Assembly (NCBI GenBank): GCA_050084985.1
Contig: JBITNC010000001.1
Location: 178,498,001 to 178,562,000, forward strand
Reading direction: 5' to 3'
DNA: 64,000 bases
From: Nageia nagi
Taxonomy: Eukaryota; Pinophyta
Position 1 is the first letter of the stretch; each line of letters starts with the position of its first letter. The position numbers were made by a program, and so were the translations under genes. Positions 24,110 through 37,262 of the stretch are shown here, in pieces. The notes under the pieces were generated by a model. That model saw nothing but the letters and a program-made list of their open reading frames with translations. It did not search any database and was not told the DNA's origin.

Positions 24110-27100
24110 TAATAAATCACTTGGAATTATTAATATGTATGCTTCTATAGACTCTCCTAGTAGATGTATCCTTTGAAGATGGTTGGTATTACATTTTTAA
24201 CAAGCTACCTAGGTAATCTATGAAGAATTTAATATGGTGGGAAAATAAAATAATAAATTAAGTCAAACTCCTATGAGATGGCATGTAGGTGAAATTCAAG
24301 CATGGTTTTTTATGAAGAGAAAATTATACCTCATCAATACCAACTCTTTTTTTTTTTACCTTATGATTTTTTGCAAGAGTTGTGGTTTAATTGGGATAAC
24401 CTTAAATAAATATATATAAGAGTATTTGAAATAATTGATAGATCAATGATCTCTTAATATGAATTATTTCATATTTCCTACCTTATGCCTCATCTTCCTC
24501 ATGTTTTTGTTGTTGCCAACACAACCCTATTCGATCATGGTTCAATCAGTTTTAAAATTCTGTTAAATAATTCTAAGTTGCACTATTTTCCTTCACAATT
24601 ATATTTTAACATATCTTTCTTAGATAGCTCTTCTATGAGAGCACATATTTGTAGAATTTGGAATCTTATTCCTATACACTTAGGCTCATAGGGTTGGATA
24701 CTTTGGTGGAATACTACCATATCTCACACCATCAATCTTCCATGAAGTTTGGGAATTGAAGTTACTAAATGTTGATGATAGTCTAATATGGTTATTAAGA
24801 ATGAGTTAGATAAACTCAATACTCAACTTGATTCCTCCCCTTTTAATCCCACCTTGCAAGCTTAGGTCACAATTCAATAGTCCCAAAGATTCATCTCTCT
24901 ATCAAACATTTCTAAAGCTTTTGTGAGCCATTATCAAATTTTTTTTGGTTCATAACCTCTAAATTTTTCTCATGAGACAGTATTGAGAGAGTGTTATTTT
25001 GTTATCCCTAAATGATTGAATCTTGAGAAATCTAAGTTTTGTGATAGAACCTTATCCTTGGAGGATATTTCCTAAGCCCTTTCTCAAATGGATAATGATA
25101 AAGCTCCTATATTAGATGAATTTTATAAGGAATTATAGGACGTGATCCTACTTGGCCTTCTCCAAGTTTATCAAGAGGCTATGGCTTATGGCTCTTTTGG
25201 TTCTATAATCAATAATGATAATGTGAAGTTTGTACCTAAGGAAGGAGACACTAAAATTCTTACCAATTGGAGGCCCATTACTTTATTGAATTTTATATAC
25301 AAGATTATTGCTAAGGCTTTGGTCTTAAATCTCATAACCCTTTTGCCTATGATAATTTAGCCTGAGAAAATAAGATTTGTGTTAAGCAAATATATATTAG
25401 ATATTTTAATTACTATTTGGGAGGGAATAGAATGGGTTAGAACTTTAAAATAGAATACTTTTTTTATTAAAATTATTTTTGAAAAAATATATGACATAAT
25501 AGAGAGCTATTTCATTACTTCCATGGTTAAGGCTTTCAATTTTAGTTAGTTTTTTTATTGATTCCATTCATATGCTCTTCAAATATGATTCATATATTAT
25601 TATTTAAATATGAAGACATTCATATTTGATGGTCTATGTGATAAGGTTTTCCTCTTTCTCCTTCTCTTTTAATTCTTACAATAGAGGCTTTTGGCCATCT
25701 CTTTTCCAATAGAGTTGTTAGGGGCTATATTCATAGAATTTTCCTTCCTAATTATGAGAAAAATATTATCAATGGTCACTTTATTGATGATTCATATTTA
25801 AATTTAAGAGAGGATGAGAAATCATTCTCTTATACCATAGACTATTTGAATACTTTTTTCCTTACTTTTGGTTCTAGCGTGCAATGGAGGAAGACCTACT
25901 ATATACAATTAGTTCATCATTTTCCTAATTAGTTCCTTCAAACCTAATGGTATTGGATCTAACCTATGGAATTATTTAAATTATTATGCATTCCTTTTAC
26001 CTTTCAAGGGTCACTTACTTAATTATTGTAATATGTGGTGTAAAAAGTGGAAAACAAGCTTTATTATTAGTCTTGTAAGAAGCTTTGTTTAGTAGGGAAG
26101 TATCAAATTTGATCTAAGATCCTTGACTCTACACATGTCTATTATTATTCCTATTGATTCCCTTGTAAGGCTTGTTATAAATCTCAAGAATTTACTTAGA
26201 GATTTCCTTTGTGTCACACATGCAATTAAGAAGGGATTTCATAGAATTGCTTGGGAAAATTATTATTTGCCTAAGACTTGTGGTGTGATAGGTATTTTTG
26301 ATTACCAAAAGAAATAATTTTCCCTATGTGCCAAATGGATTACTTCACATTTTATATAATAATGAATATTAGAAAATTATTATTATATATTATCTTATAA
26401 GAGATCTTCCTTATGGGAAATTGTTTTTGACAGGGGCTAAGTCTACAAGCATTTCTCACCACCCCTATTCCTATTAAAATCCTTGGATATTTTACTATCA
26501 AGAGCATTTGGAAAGCTTTGAATCCATGAAACCTTGGATCTCTTAGAGTGGGACTAATAATAATTTAAGTGCTTATATCTCTTCTATTACTATCTAGTGG
26601 TCTCCTATGGTCACCTATCAAGTTAATCTCTTTTCTCAAGTTTAATCAATTTGAGAAAAAAGATTTTTAAGAGAGGTATTTCCTTCTTTTTTATTTTTTT
26701 ACAATCATACTATAGGTTGTATTCCTTGGGAAACCTTAAAGAATTTATAGGATATTAAAATGGAAGATAATACAACTTATGATGTGATGATTGAACATTT
26801 CTTTTTTATTTGGAGAAAGATAGGAATACATTTTCAAAAGCCTTTATTAGATTATTAGTTTTGTCCAAAAAGACTTCCTATGATTATATACAAGTCTCAT
26901 CTTGGTTATTATTAGCTTTTTCCTCATATTCCAATGTGGAACTTGCTCAATGAAAAATATGATTTGCTTTTTTCACCTTATAGGTGAACTTACAGATTCA
27001 ATAGGGCCTAGGCTTCATATATAGAACCTAAGTGAAAAATATTACATGTAGCATTTATTACCAAGGTATTCCTATTGGTAAATGGTTAATATATACATGG

Positions 27101-28068
27101 GGGTTGAGAAACCTACATATATTTTTTGCAGGCAACATAAGGATCTTATCCATATTTTCTAGAGTTGTAGGAGATCTTTGCTTGCCTTGTTAGAAATGAT
27201 TTCTTTCTTTTTTAAAAACTTTATGGAAAGTGCTTTTTGGTGGAATCATGCTATTTTGGGGGATCCTATAGATTTTTATTTATTTTATGTTTGGAATATT
27301 TTTAGGATTATCACCCTTTTTAATCTATAGAAAATGCATAATAAGGCTACGTTCTCTTTGCAAGATGCCTAAGATTCCTTTTCTCTTGCTAACAAGTATG
27401 CTATTTTTTATGATTATTGGTTGCAAATTACTATAAAAGTTGAAAAGTTAAATATTTAAATTTATCACCTATAGATCCTAATGGAATACTAGGTTAATAC
27501 CCATTTCATTATGATTAGGGTACCTCCTAACTCCCTATGTAGTTTATCTAGGTCACAGTCTCATTCAAAAAGAGGTGCCCATTAATGTCCTCCCATCCAA
27601 ACTAATGATAAAAATTAATTATAGCCTCCTCTTTACTCAAAAAACTTGCATATTAATGGAGGGAACTCCCCTCTTCACTCCTTTGGTTGGTATGATCATC
27701 CAATATCCTCTAAAATTATCATTAGTTGAGAAGTGATATAGCAACTACTACTAATGCACATGGGGACCATAATGATGATACATGGGGCATGCTTATTTTT
27801 GGTGATAGTGGTTGGTATTAAATATACAAGGAGGATAATTTCCATCTCAATCATTCCACCTTCCTTCCTAGTGCTTAAATGATAATGTATTCTTTGCCTC
27901 TATAAAGGCATGATTTTTGCTATCTTATTTTTGGTGTAAAAGGTTGGTAGTTTTTGTTTCCTAACCTATTTGGTTAGATTTCTCATGGGGTGTGCTAATT
28001 ACACCCAACCCTTTTTTATATGATTAATATTTATTTAATATAAATTTTGGCTTTTTCAATTAAAAAAA
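24110..28068 (+). mobile_element. Plus-strand LINE, 5'-truncated, with A-rich 3' end
   Basis: ORF2 domains follow in order from endonuclease to C-terminal zinc finger. A 3' untranslated region then ends in TTCAATTAAAAAAATT near 28,055-28,070, which I read as the remains of the poly(A) tail. No ORF1 was seen upstream, so the copy is 5'-truncated, as is usual after target-primed reverse transcription. It runs away from the minus-strand LINE at 20,040-23,150. Confidence 0.8.
24120..27460 (+). pseudogene. LINE ORF2 remnant: endonuclease to zf-RVT
   Basis: At 24,128 the frame gives LGIINMYASIDSPSR, the VNVYAP-x-x-x-x-x-R step of the endonuclease. QTPMRWHVGEIQAWFFMKRK follows near 24,270. At 24,530 FDHGSIS matches the SDHxPI motif. 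The 72-codon stretch at 25,142-25,360 has VKFVPKEGD, NWRPITLLNFIYKIIAKAL, the reverse transcriptase fingers. Near 25,735-25,800 come NYEKNIINGHFIDDSYLNL (catalytic FADD now FIDD) and then SVQWRKTYY. At 26,230-26,300 the frame reads FHRIAWENYYLPKTCGVIGI. Near 27,120-27,170 the zinc-finger region reads IFCRQHKDLIHIFWSC. It is destroyed by stops and shifts. Confidence 0.85.
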
Positions 28069-28627
28069 TTACTCAACTTTTAGTGTATTTAAATGGAATT
28101 AATTGAAAAATTAGATATTGTTCAACTAATGATATAGCATTGAGAAAGACTAAGCTTTGAGCCAACTTGCTTTATATTTGAAATTTATTCCTCACTTATG
28201 ATTAGATAAGTTATGACTAAGGAATATCATTAAAAAAGTATAATTGGTAGTAATATTTCATTTTATTTGATTTCATAAATATATCCTTCAAATATTATAG
28301 TATTTCAATATATGTATGTATGTATGTACACACACACTCAAATGGATTATTTTATTAAATAGATACAAAAATTAAATTAAAAAAATTTTAAAGGAAGAAA
28401 AATAATATCTTAAATATTTATCCTTTTTTTTATCAATTTAAGCTATCCCATTTAAGTTAAATATTAAAATGCTATAACTATGTACTCTTAAAAATTTGTA
28501 CTATTATTATTAAAAATTATGAATATAATAAATTAGTATAATAATAAAATTTTGATTTCTTATGCTACATAATCAATGTTAATTCAACATATCATATATT
28601 TAAATATTGATTTTTTCCACATTAATG

Positions 28628-28700
28628 AAGGTTAGGAAGTAACAATAATGTTCCATGGGAGGTTAAGTTCAAATCTCCACACCGTATGTGGTAAAACAAG
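28628..28700 (+). mobile_element. Possible SINE head (tRNA-like)
   Basis: GGTTAAGTTCAAATCTCC at 28,661-28,678 resembles an RNA polymerase III box B. A weak box-A-like TTAGGAAGTAACAA lies about 30 bases before it. There is no defined 3' end. Confidence 0.3.
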
Positions 28701-29188
28701 TAGAAATTTTATTTTTAATGAATTTCTAGGTCAAATTAATTACAAAGTATACATAGTATGTTCTATTTGCTATTTACAATATTTTAAGCCTAAAAAGTTA
28801 AATTTTCAAGTTATAAAATCTTTATTTTAAATAATAAAAATTAAGAAAATAAAAAAAAAAAACTAAAATTTTTTTCCAAGGCAATGTAATAATCTATGTT
28901 CAACAAAAAATTTATATTAAAAAAGTTTCAAAAATATAAAGATGAATAATTTTTAGGTTTTATTCTTGGCCTAATGAAAGTATAAACATGAGAGGTTACC
29001 ATACCTCTAAATTTTGATTTTTATGTAATTATTTAGTTTTGTTTCTTTTGAGGAATAAGATATAATAGACATCATTTAGGTCTTGTGTTCCAATTTGATG
29101 AATTTTTAGTCCAAAGCTATAAAAAGTTAAAAACTAGATATATCAACTTTTTATTTTAAAACTTTCGTAAATATAATTAGAAAATATT

Positions 29189-29274
29189 ATTTTATGTTAT
29201 TTCATGTTAAATTTATTAAATATCAAATCTATTATTAATATTATCTCAATTTTATGTTATTTCATGTTAAAATT
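29189..29274 (+). repeat. Short direct repeat
   Basis: The phrase TTTTATGTTATTTCATGTTAAA occurs twice, starting near 29,190 and 29,251, about 61 bases apart. Confidence 0.7.
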
Positions 29275-32015
29275 ATTTTTACCGATTTTAGTTTTTATAG
29301 CATTATATGATCCATCATGGAAATCTAATGATGATATCATGTAACTAATAATCTTTTTAGGTTATTCACACTTTCATGGTTACACTTTGATATTTTTTGT
29401 TATTATTTTTATACTTAATTGGGGTACTAGATATCATCACCCTTTGGGTTCTTTGGGAAATCAAGTATCATTGATATATATCATTTCCCCTTTTGAACTT
29501 TCATGTAACAAAATATCCTCCATGTAAGAGTCATGCTAACATCATTTGAACATTATAAATCATTTCGTTACATATACTATATCAATTTTTTTTTTTTTAA
29601 TTATGATATCATGTTCATAATTATATTGCTATATTAATGTTTATTTATTTATAATGTTTATCTAAGAAGATGATATTTTATCACTATGAATGATTGCTAA
29701 CATCCCTCATACTACTCAAGATAGGTACCAACCCATTTGAAAATCTTCTCACTTATAGGTTCCTTTTTCCCTTTTATATTTATTTTTCATTGAATCTATT
29801 GTTTTAAATAAAGGTAATAATCAATCTAAATAAAAAAGATAAGAAAAAAATAAAATAAAGCATAACAAACTCATATCATTGATCATATTCATATATACTT
29901 AGGAAAGTATCATAAAAAGTAATAATATCCTTTTCTTTTTCACTTGTAAATATGTTCTTAGGTTCATTGATCACATCTCCAAGGGGACAACTATAGACAT
30001 CTAACTTTTAGATATGTAAAATCCTCAAAGAATAGGAATATCATTAATATTGTAGAGGATTATAGAATTGTCACTCATATTTTTTCTATGTAATTTTGAT
30101 CACAAAAAGTTGCATTGGCTTTTAGCTTCAAGGTAGAAACTCACTATGATCCCAATTTATTTGTTTCAAGTATGAAATGCATGTTTTGAGCTTTCCTTTT
30201 TAGAGTTTTTTTTAATACTAAGAAATCAATGATCTTAATCATGATCAAATTTGATCTAAATTCCCTAAGCATTAAAGCCCCTCTAAAATCCTAATTTGTA
30301 AAAATCTTTTTGGTAGAGTTTTGGAAGCTTCACCAAGAGGTTAGATTCATTTAAATTATGTACACAACTATTATTTTTCATATTTCATGTTGATGTATTC
30401 TAGATTTAGGATTTTTCTATTTCTTTAGTTCAATTTATTATAGATCTCCCATATACTTAATTTCAAAATCCCATGAGTTTGCTATATGTTTCTATAATGT
30501 TATATTTATTTATCTTTCATAGATAAGATTACTTTATTATTAATTATTTTATTACAAATTTAATTTATTTTTGCACACTAAGTATGATTTTTTTCTAATT
30601 ACATAATTTTTTCCACTAAAAAAGAATATCCTTCATACTTGTTATTATTATAATACTACTAGTTTAAAACTAATTATTCTATTTCTATACCTTGAGATTA
30701 ATTGGGTACACTAGTTATTATATAAATTATATAATTTAAAAACTAAAATAAAAAATTTAATTATTTCAAAACAAAATCCAAATTAGAATGTATACTATGA
30801 TCTAAACATATAATAAAACAAGAATATCATTTTTTAAGTTTTTTATTTTTTCAAGAATAATTGTAATTTCAAAACTATATATATATATAATGGATGAGAA
30901 TGACATGTAGTGATGATTTATAATGTTGATGTTTTATGATGATATCATAGATTCATAGATGATGTTGTAATGAAGATTATAAAACATAGTGATTATTAAC
31001 TTAATAGATGATGCAATATTATGATCCTTGTGAACTACCATATACTAATAATTAAGAATTAGATGACCATATTAACATTATCAAATCCTCTACTTACTAA
31101 CCATGAAAATATGCTTAATTTATTTTATATCTAGTTTATTTTAAATATATAAATAATTCAAGATCTTATTTTAATAATTTAAATTTAACTATATTCTCTT
31201 GTATATGATAAAATTATGATCTTCATTATTAATAATTATATTAAAAAAGTTATAAGTGATGCCAATATGAAGTATTAAAAATGTAATGAAATAAATTATG
31301 AAAATATGATGCAAAGTATAAAACATAGTGCATAAGATTGTGTGTGTAGTAATTATTTAATCAAATAATACGATAGAGTTTATGGTGATAAACTATGAGA
31401 ACAAAAGTAGAAGACTCATATAGTGAATTTCTAGGAACATTAGAGAAAAGTTATTGGTAAATTATTTCTCTCAAAAGTATCTTGAAGGAGGTCTTTATGT
31501 CTTAATATGCATGATAAGACTAGTATATCATACTCTTATCACCTCTTGTTAGGGGATTTGGCGGAAGTGAGATATGGAAACACCCACATGGAAGGTCCTA
31601 AGTTCCACTCATATCTCCTCTTAATGTTCAAAATCTTTTGTTAGGTATTAAAACCTAATAAGTTTAATGGGCATTAAATGTTAACTTTGCTTAGATTTTA
31701 AAAACTAGCATTAATAGTTATCATATCAAAATTTTGATTTAATAACATAAAGGAGAAGAGGGATAAATATAGCATCCCTCCTCTAATTATGAAAGGTTTT
31801 CAACCAAAGAAAATTGTAATATCACTCCCAAAAAAATAACTTATAAACTAAGGATGAACAACTTGAAAACTTTTTCATAAATGGGGAAGAACAACATGGA
31901 ACCTATTCATAATAGGGGTAAACAATTTTGAAATCTATAGCTGGTTATTCAAAGTGAGGTAAAAAATTCAATAGATGTCGAGATGCCAATTAGGAAGATG
32001 ATGCATTAACAAAAT

Positions 32016-32210
32016 GCTAAATGTAAAGTAGACAAGATGTTAATATGAAGCTAAAATATGCCAACTCATCAAGATGCCAAAGGGTAAGCTGACAAGACAT
32101 CAAATTGAAACTAAAAGATGTCAATTCATTAGGATGCCAAAGTGTAACATGATGAAATACCAAAGTAAAACTAGAAGATATAAACTCATAGAGATGACAT
32201 AAGGTAATAT
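32016..32210 (+). repeat. 60-bp tandem repeat, about 3.3 units
   Basis: Units starting GCTAAATGTAA, GCCAAAGGGTAA, GCCAAAGTGTAA and GACATAAGGTAA begin at 32,016, 32,076, 32,136 and 32,196, an exact 60-base period. Each unit contains RA(C/G)TRAAA and a GAT before the next start. The units are about 70-75% identical. A partial, older unit may begin near 31,985. The period is a multiple of three, but stops occur in all plus frames. Confidence 0.8.
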
Positions 32211-32511
32211 ATTTAATGAATCCATATAAATTTAAAAATTCCTACCTCTTGGCATATCATCATATATCTAATCATGTCCTGTAAACTAGGTTATGGCATT
32301 CCACTACATACCCTTATATCATTTCTTCATATCAAAGGTGGCACATCATCAGATATCTAATGGTAGCTAGTAAACTAGGTTATAATATTTCATCATAAAT
32401 GCCTAATATCATTTTTTAAATACTTGAAAGAATTCATGAAAAATTGTATAAGAAATTGATTATAGAAGACTTTATGTTTGGATCATAGAAGGAATTACTT
32501 CGTCATCTGAT

Positions 32512-32516
<5 letters not shown>

Positions 32517-32547
<31 letters not shown>
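32517..32547. repeat. (TA)n microsatellite at an LTR element edge
   Basis: About 15 TA units directly abut the left LTR that begins at 32,548. The element probably inserted into this tract or the tract grew from the TATAT target duplication. Confidence 0.95.
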
Positions 32548-32550
<3 letters not shown>

Positions 32551-33519
32551 CAAGTTCTTTTCTCTTTTAATAAACCTTGCCAATCTTATCATAAACAAAA
32601 ATTCATGAGAAATAACAATATAAGCAAACTCAAACATGCAAGATAAGAAGAACACCATCATATAATGAGGTTCACTCAACATGTCATTGAGCTACATTCC
32701 TAGAGAAGCACAAAAACTTGTAACTCTTGCATTAACAAAAATCACAATGTGTAAGAGAAAGAAGTATACAAAAAATATGGCTACATATTTTCTCTCAAAT
32801 TCCCATCAACAAACTTCTCACATGAGTTTCTCTTCACCCACAATATAATCACTCCACCATGATTATAAGAAATTCCTCTCATCTTCTCTTTGGAGGAATA
32901 CATCATAGGAATGCCTCCATGGACATTCTTTTATAATGCCATCATAGGTATTACCACATAATGGAATTACATCCTCCAATATTTACCTTACACTTAGGTA
33001 TTACTACCTCTTAGGATATCAATATAATACATGTGAGGTATTACAACTGCAATAAATATTATGCTTCCCTTCCTCTCACAAAATCATTAATCATATAACC
33101 CAATCACTAAACCTTGATTGACCTTGCATGCATCATGCAATACCCAGCCACCATGGTATCTTCACCTCCATTGAATACACTACCCACCATGGCTCTTAGC
33201 TCTATTAGCTAACTCTCATGTGGCTCTCACACCATGCTCTTACCATTCATAATCCAATCCATCAATTTATAACCAGATGAGACCTATATATAGCAATTCC
33301 TCATTTAATGCATTAGATCTCAAAGATTTCTATGTCTAATCTTTGTAATTAATATATCATAGTTTCTGGAACATGATTATCAACACATTGGATATCAACC
33401 CTTAATTTATTAACACACAAAATTAAACCACCCAATTTTATTGAATATGTATGATCATTTAAGATACATACCAAATTGAATCAGATCATCTTATCAAATG
33501 TCAAGCTCCATACTTAACA
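32548..33519 (-). repeat. Left (3') LTR of the short copia-type element
   Basis: This LTR is 972 bp and aligns with 33,968-34,115 plus 34,682-35,464 at roughly 80-85% by eye. Shared landmarks include AACACCATCATATAA, CTCATGTGGCTCTCACAC and ATTTATAACCAGATGAG. The divergence implies an old insertion. Confidence 0.8.
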
Positions 33520-33534
33520 ATCTCCCACTTGAAG
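33520..33534 (-). promoter_or_regulatory. Polypurine tract
   Basis: On the minus strand this reads TTCAAGTGGGAGAT, immediately before the LTR start TGTTAAG. It is the characteristic copia plus-strand primer site and sets the orientation of the element. Confidence 0.75.
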
Positions 33535-33951
33535 CTTGATTCATAATAACTTTAACACTATTGCACTTTCAATCCACACCAAGGATATTCACCTCCTTGA
33601 GATTTTTCTTTCACCATGCTTTAAATCACCACATTGAAGTAGTTTCAACCTCACACCTTCTCTTGTGATCAATGAGCAACATGATAATCTACGATCTATC
33701 TTCATTGCTCCCACTGCTTCATCAATCTCCTAGTTTTCCATAGTCAAGAATAATACATTGAAAAATCCCTTTCCAATTTGTAAGCTTCCATATATAGAAC
33801 CTAGGAAAGGATAGAGCAAGAGACATGGTCAAGCTCCCTTATTAGTTATCCAAGTTTCTAAATTTTAAATATAAGCTTAAACCTAGTTACAATTCTTGCA
33901 ACCCATTTATGATGTAGCTCCCACTCAAACTAGAATCCACCTAATAGATAA

Positions 33952-33965
33952 TAGCTCTAATACCA
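33952..33965 (-). promoter_or_regulatory. Primer binding site (initiator Met tRNA type)
   Basis: On the minus strand this reads TGGTATTAGAGCTA, two bases inside the right LTR edge. It differs at one position from TGGTATCAGAGC, a C-to-T change as elsewhere in the window. Confidence 0.75.
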
Positions 33966-33967
33966 CT

Positions 33968-35464
33968 TATTGGGTTCTTTTCTCTTTTAATAAACCTTAA
34001 TAATCTTATCATGAGAAATAATACATGAGCAATAACAAAAGTAAACTCAAACATGCAAGATAAGAAGAACACCATCATATAACATGGTTCACTCAACATC
34101 TCATTGAGCTACATTTAACTTTTTTATTTTTTAAAAATTTTGAGAAAATAAAAATATGGTCCATACAACCTTTAGATAATTCTCTATAAAATTAAAAAAA
34201 GAAATTTGAAAAAATGATAGCTTTAGATCAAATTATGCTTGATGAACACAAGCATTTTTCAAAACTATAATTACAAACTATACAAAATTAATAAAAAAAT
34301 AATATTCATGAAAAATTATGAAAAATATCCAAGACAAGATTCATTATGTTAAGTATATTTGATAAAAAGTATTTTAAAAAATATATTAATTTATATTAAA
34401 ATATGTGTGATGGACACGTACATGGTATGGTCCTGAAATAATATTTTTTAAATAGTGGTTTTTATTCATACCTATCAAAAATCATTTTTTATCATTTAGG
34501 CATTGGAATAAATTATATATTTGAAAACTAGACTCAAAGCACTACATTTTTATCATAATGACCTTCTTCAAGATTCTATGTCGAAGTGCTTCAAATTTTG
34601 AGATGAATATGACCAAATTCAAAATTAAGAAAAGAATTCCACTTTTGGTCGTAAAGTGAACCCAACTTTTTGCACTAATAAACATCCCTAAAGAAACACC
34701 AACACATGTAACTCTTGTGTTAATAACAATCACAATGTACAAGAAAAAGAAGTATGTAATAAATATGGCTATATATTTTCTCTCAATTTTTTATCAGTAA
34801 GCTTCTCACATGACTTTCTTTGCACCCACAACATAATCACTTTGTCGTGATTAAAAGCAATTCCTCTCATCTTCTCTCTAAAGGAATACATCACAAGAAT
34901 GCCTCCATAGAAATCCTTTTGTAATACCATCACAAGTATTACCACACACTGGAATTATATCCTCTAGCATTCCCCTTACACTCAAACATTACTACCTCTT
35001 AGGACATCAATACAATACATGTGTGGGATTACAACTACAATAAACACCATGTTGCCCTTCCTCTCATAAAACCATTGATCATCTCAGCTAATCACTAAAC
35101 CTTGATTGAACTTGTATGCATCATGTAGCACCCATCCACCATCATGGTTCTCATCTCTATCACCTAACTCTCATGTGGCTCTCACACTATGCTCATACCG
35201 TTCATAACCCAATCCATTAATTTATAACCAGATGAGGCCCGTATATAGCCAAGTCCTCATTTAATGCATTGGATCTCAGATATTTCCATATTTGATCTTT
35301 CCAATTAATAGATCATGATTTTTAGCACACATTTTTTAGCACATTGGATATCAGCCCATAATTTATTAGTATACAAAATTAAACCACCTAATTTCATTAA
35401 ATAAGGATGATATTTAAGATCTGAATCAAATCACCTCATTAAATTTCAAGCTCCATACTTAACA
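33968..35464 (-). repeat. Right (5') LTR, split by an insertion
   Basis: The LTR sequence runs 33,968-34,115, is interrupted by 566 bp, and resumes at 34,682. It ends in CTTAACA (minus TGTTAAG) at 35,464. Confidence 0.8.
34116..34681. mobile_element. 566-bp insertion inside the right LTR
   Basis: This stretch is absent from the sister LTR, where GAGCTACATTCCTAGAGAAG is continuous. Here ACATT (34,111-34,115) precedes the extra DNA and ACATC (34,682-34,686) follows it, which looks like a 5-bp target duplication with one mismatch. The extra DNA starts TAACTTTTTTATT, has no clear inverted ends and encodes nothing I recognise. It may be a solo LTR or an unknown small transposon. Confidence 0.65.
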
Positions 35465-35469
35465 TATAT

Positions 35470-37160
35470 ATCTTGATAGAAGAGGCAATTATCTCAAGGT
35501 TTTTTTTTTGAATTTATAATTTTAACGCAAACTCTCTTAAAACCCTTTAGTAGTCTTGGTTGATTCTTGAAAAACTCATTCACAGGCCGAGTGAATATTA
35601 CCTAAAATTAAAACTAAAATATAAATTTGGGGCAGATATTTTGGAAGTAGGAACCACCATTATAACAAAATCCAAAATTTGAAATCCTCGATTATAGCCA
35701 TTTGGTGACTAATTTGCCCCTATCGAGATCATTGCTTTCAACCACGTTCCACCAACTATCATACCACCTTATGATATTTTGTATCAATTGTAACGAGTTT
35801 GAAAAACTTTTTTTCGTTTACACTCTACCATTGGAAGATTCTTTGCCACTAATTCTTATATTCTGACATCTAATTACTATTCTAATTTGAAATTTTATTT
35901 TTTATTTTTATATGTGAAGAATCTATAATATCAATCTCTCAAAAAACTTTAACTATTTCATCAATCTTAATTTCAATCAATTCACTCTTATCATTTTTCT
36001 TTTTAATAAGACTAATAATGATGTTAAAATTACCTTCAATTCTTCATTGAAATTATAAAATATTTGATTTACATAAATATATAATATTTTTTGTGTGATA
36101 AAAAAATACTAATAAAAGTCTAACCTTATTACTAGATATTTCAGTTCATGATGTGTTTTCTTATGAATGAAGACATGAAATTTTAAAACCTATAATTTAA
36201 ATCTATTATGATTTACTTTTCTATCAAAAGCTAAAAATTAATATCTTATATAAAATAAAACTACTCAATTATAGCATTTGATTCCTAAAAAGTGATTTAT
36301 AATGTACCAATAAAATATAATATTCATATGTAATCTATAAGAACATCACACAATTTTAAAAAAATTAGAATAATATGCTTCTCTTTTGATAAATATATTA
36401 ACTTTGTGGACGTGTTGAACGCAAATTTTGAATACATTACTCTAGTTTGTCATGTTCTCATCAAAATATATAATAAAAATATGATTTAAAAAATAAATAA
36501 AAATGATAATTATATCAAATTTAAAATAATATCAAAATATTATAATAATAATTTTTAAATTTACTTTGCTTGGTAATTTTATGAAATATTTCATCTATCT
36601 TAAAGTAATACTATTTTCCATTTTTGATATTATTATTACCATAAAGTGTCTAGTACATAATATTATAATGTAATGATAATTATTTATGAAAAAAGTATTA
36701 GTAGGTATTATTATTCAAAGAAAGCTTATGGTATATATATATGAAGCATATGAAAAAAATAAAATAATTATAAATAAGTAAATTTTATTTTTTCTAATGA
36801 TTGAATTTTAATGTAAACATATATGTATATATGAAAGTCATGAAGAAATTTCAAGTAGATGTAATTAATTTATTTTGTCAATAGATCATAGAATCATTAT
36901 ATTTTTGTTTAATATGTTTTTAAAATATATAATATTACTTTCATCATAAACTATCATAGATAAATTATAGATGGTGATTTTAATCATCTTTCATCTTTTA
37001 TTTTGTTGATAATTACATTGAGAGGCATTCTACAATGAAAAATAAGATGAGATAGAGAACTCATTAATAATTTGTGTATAAGTTTAACAATAATTCAATA
37101 GTTGAAATTGATCCACAACTATTACATTTATATAAATGATTTTTTTTAATATTTTATTTT
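35470..37160. other. Unassigned; first 350 bases keep CpG
   Basis: From about 35,520 to 35,830 there are seven or more CpGs (for example near 35,587, 35,689, 35,722 and 35,744), against almost none beyond. No coding pattern was found. The rest is extremely AT-rich with no structure seen. Confidence 0.4.
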
Positions 37161-37167
37161 TGTTATA

Positions 37168-37168
<1 letters not shown>

Positions 37169-37262
<94 letters not shown>

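Larger units (their letters stand above)
28080..31890. other. AT-rich stretch, little recognised
   Basis: Besides a weak SINE-like spot near 28,628 and a short direct repeat near 29,190, I see no coding pattern and no terminal repeats. Stops are dense in all frames. Confidence 0.5.
32548..35464 (-). mobile_element. Copia-type LTR element with a very short interior
   Basis: Two direct repeats, 32,548-33,519 and 33,968-35,464, flank only about 450 bp. The minus-strand reading fits an LTR retrotransposon. The LTR starts TGTTAAGTATGG. A PBS-like TGGTATTAGAGC next to the right LTR differs at one base from the usual initiator-methionine tRNA site (TGGTATCAGAGC). A copia-like polypurine tract AAGTGGGAGATTG directly precedes the other LTR. 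A TATAT lies just outside both ends (32,543-32,547 and 35,465-35,469), although in AT-rich DNA. The interior has no gag or pol, so this is either a non-autonomous TRIM/SMART-like element or a copia with its coding part deleted. Confidence 0.75.
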
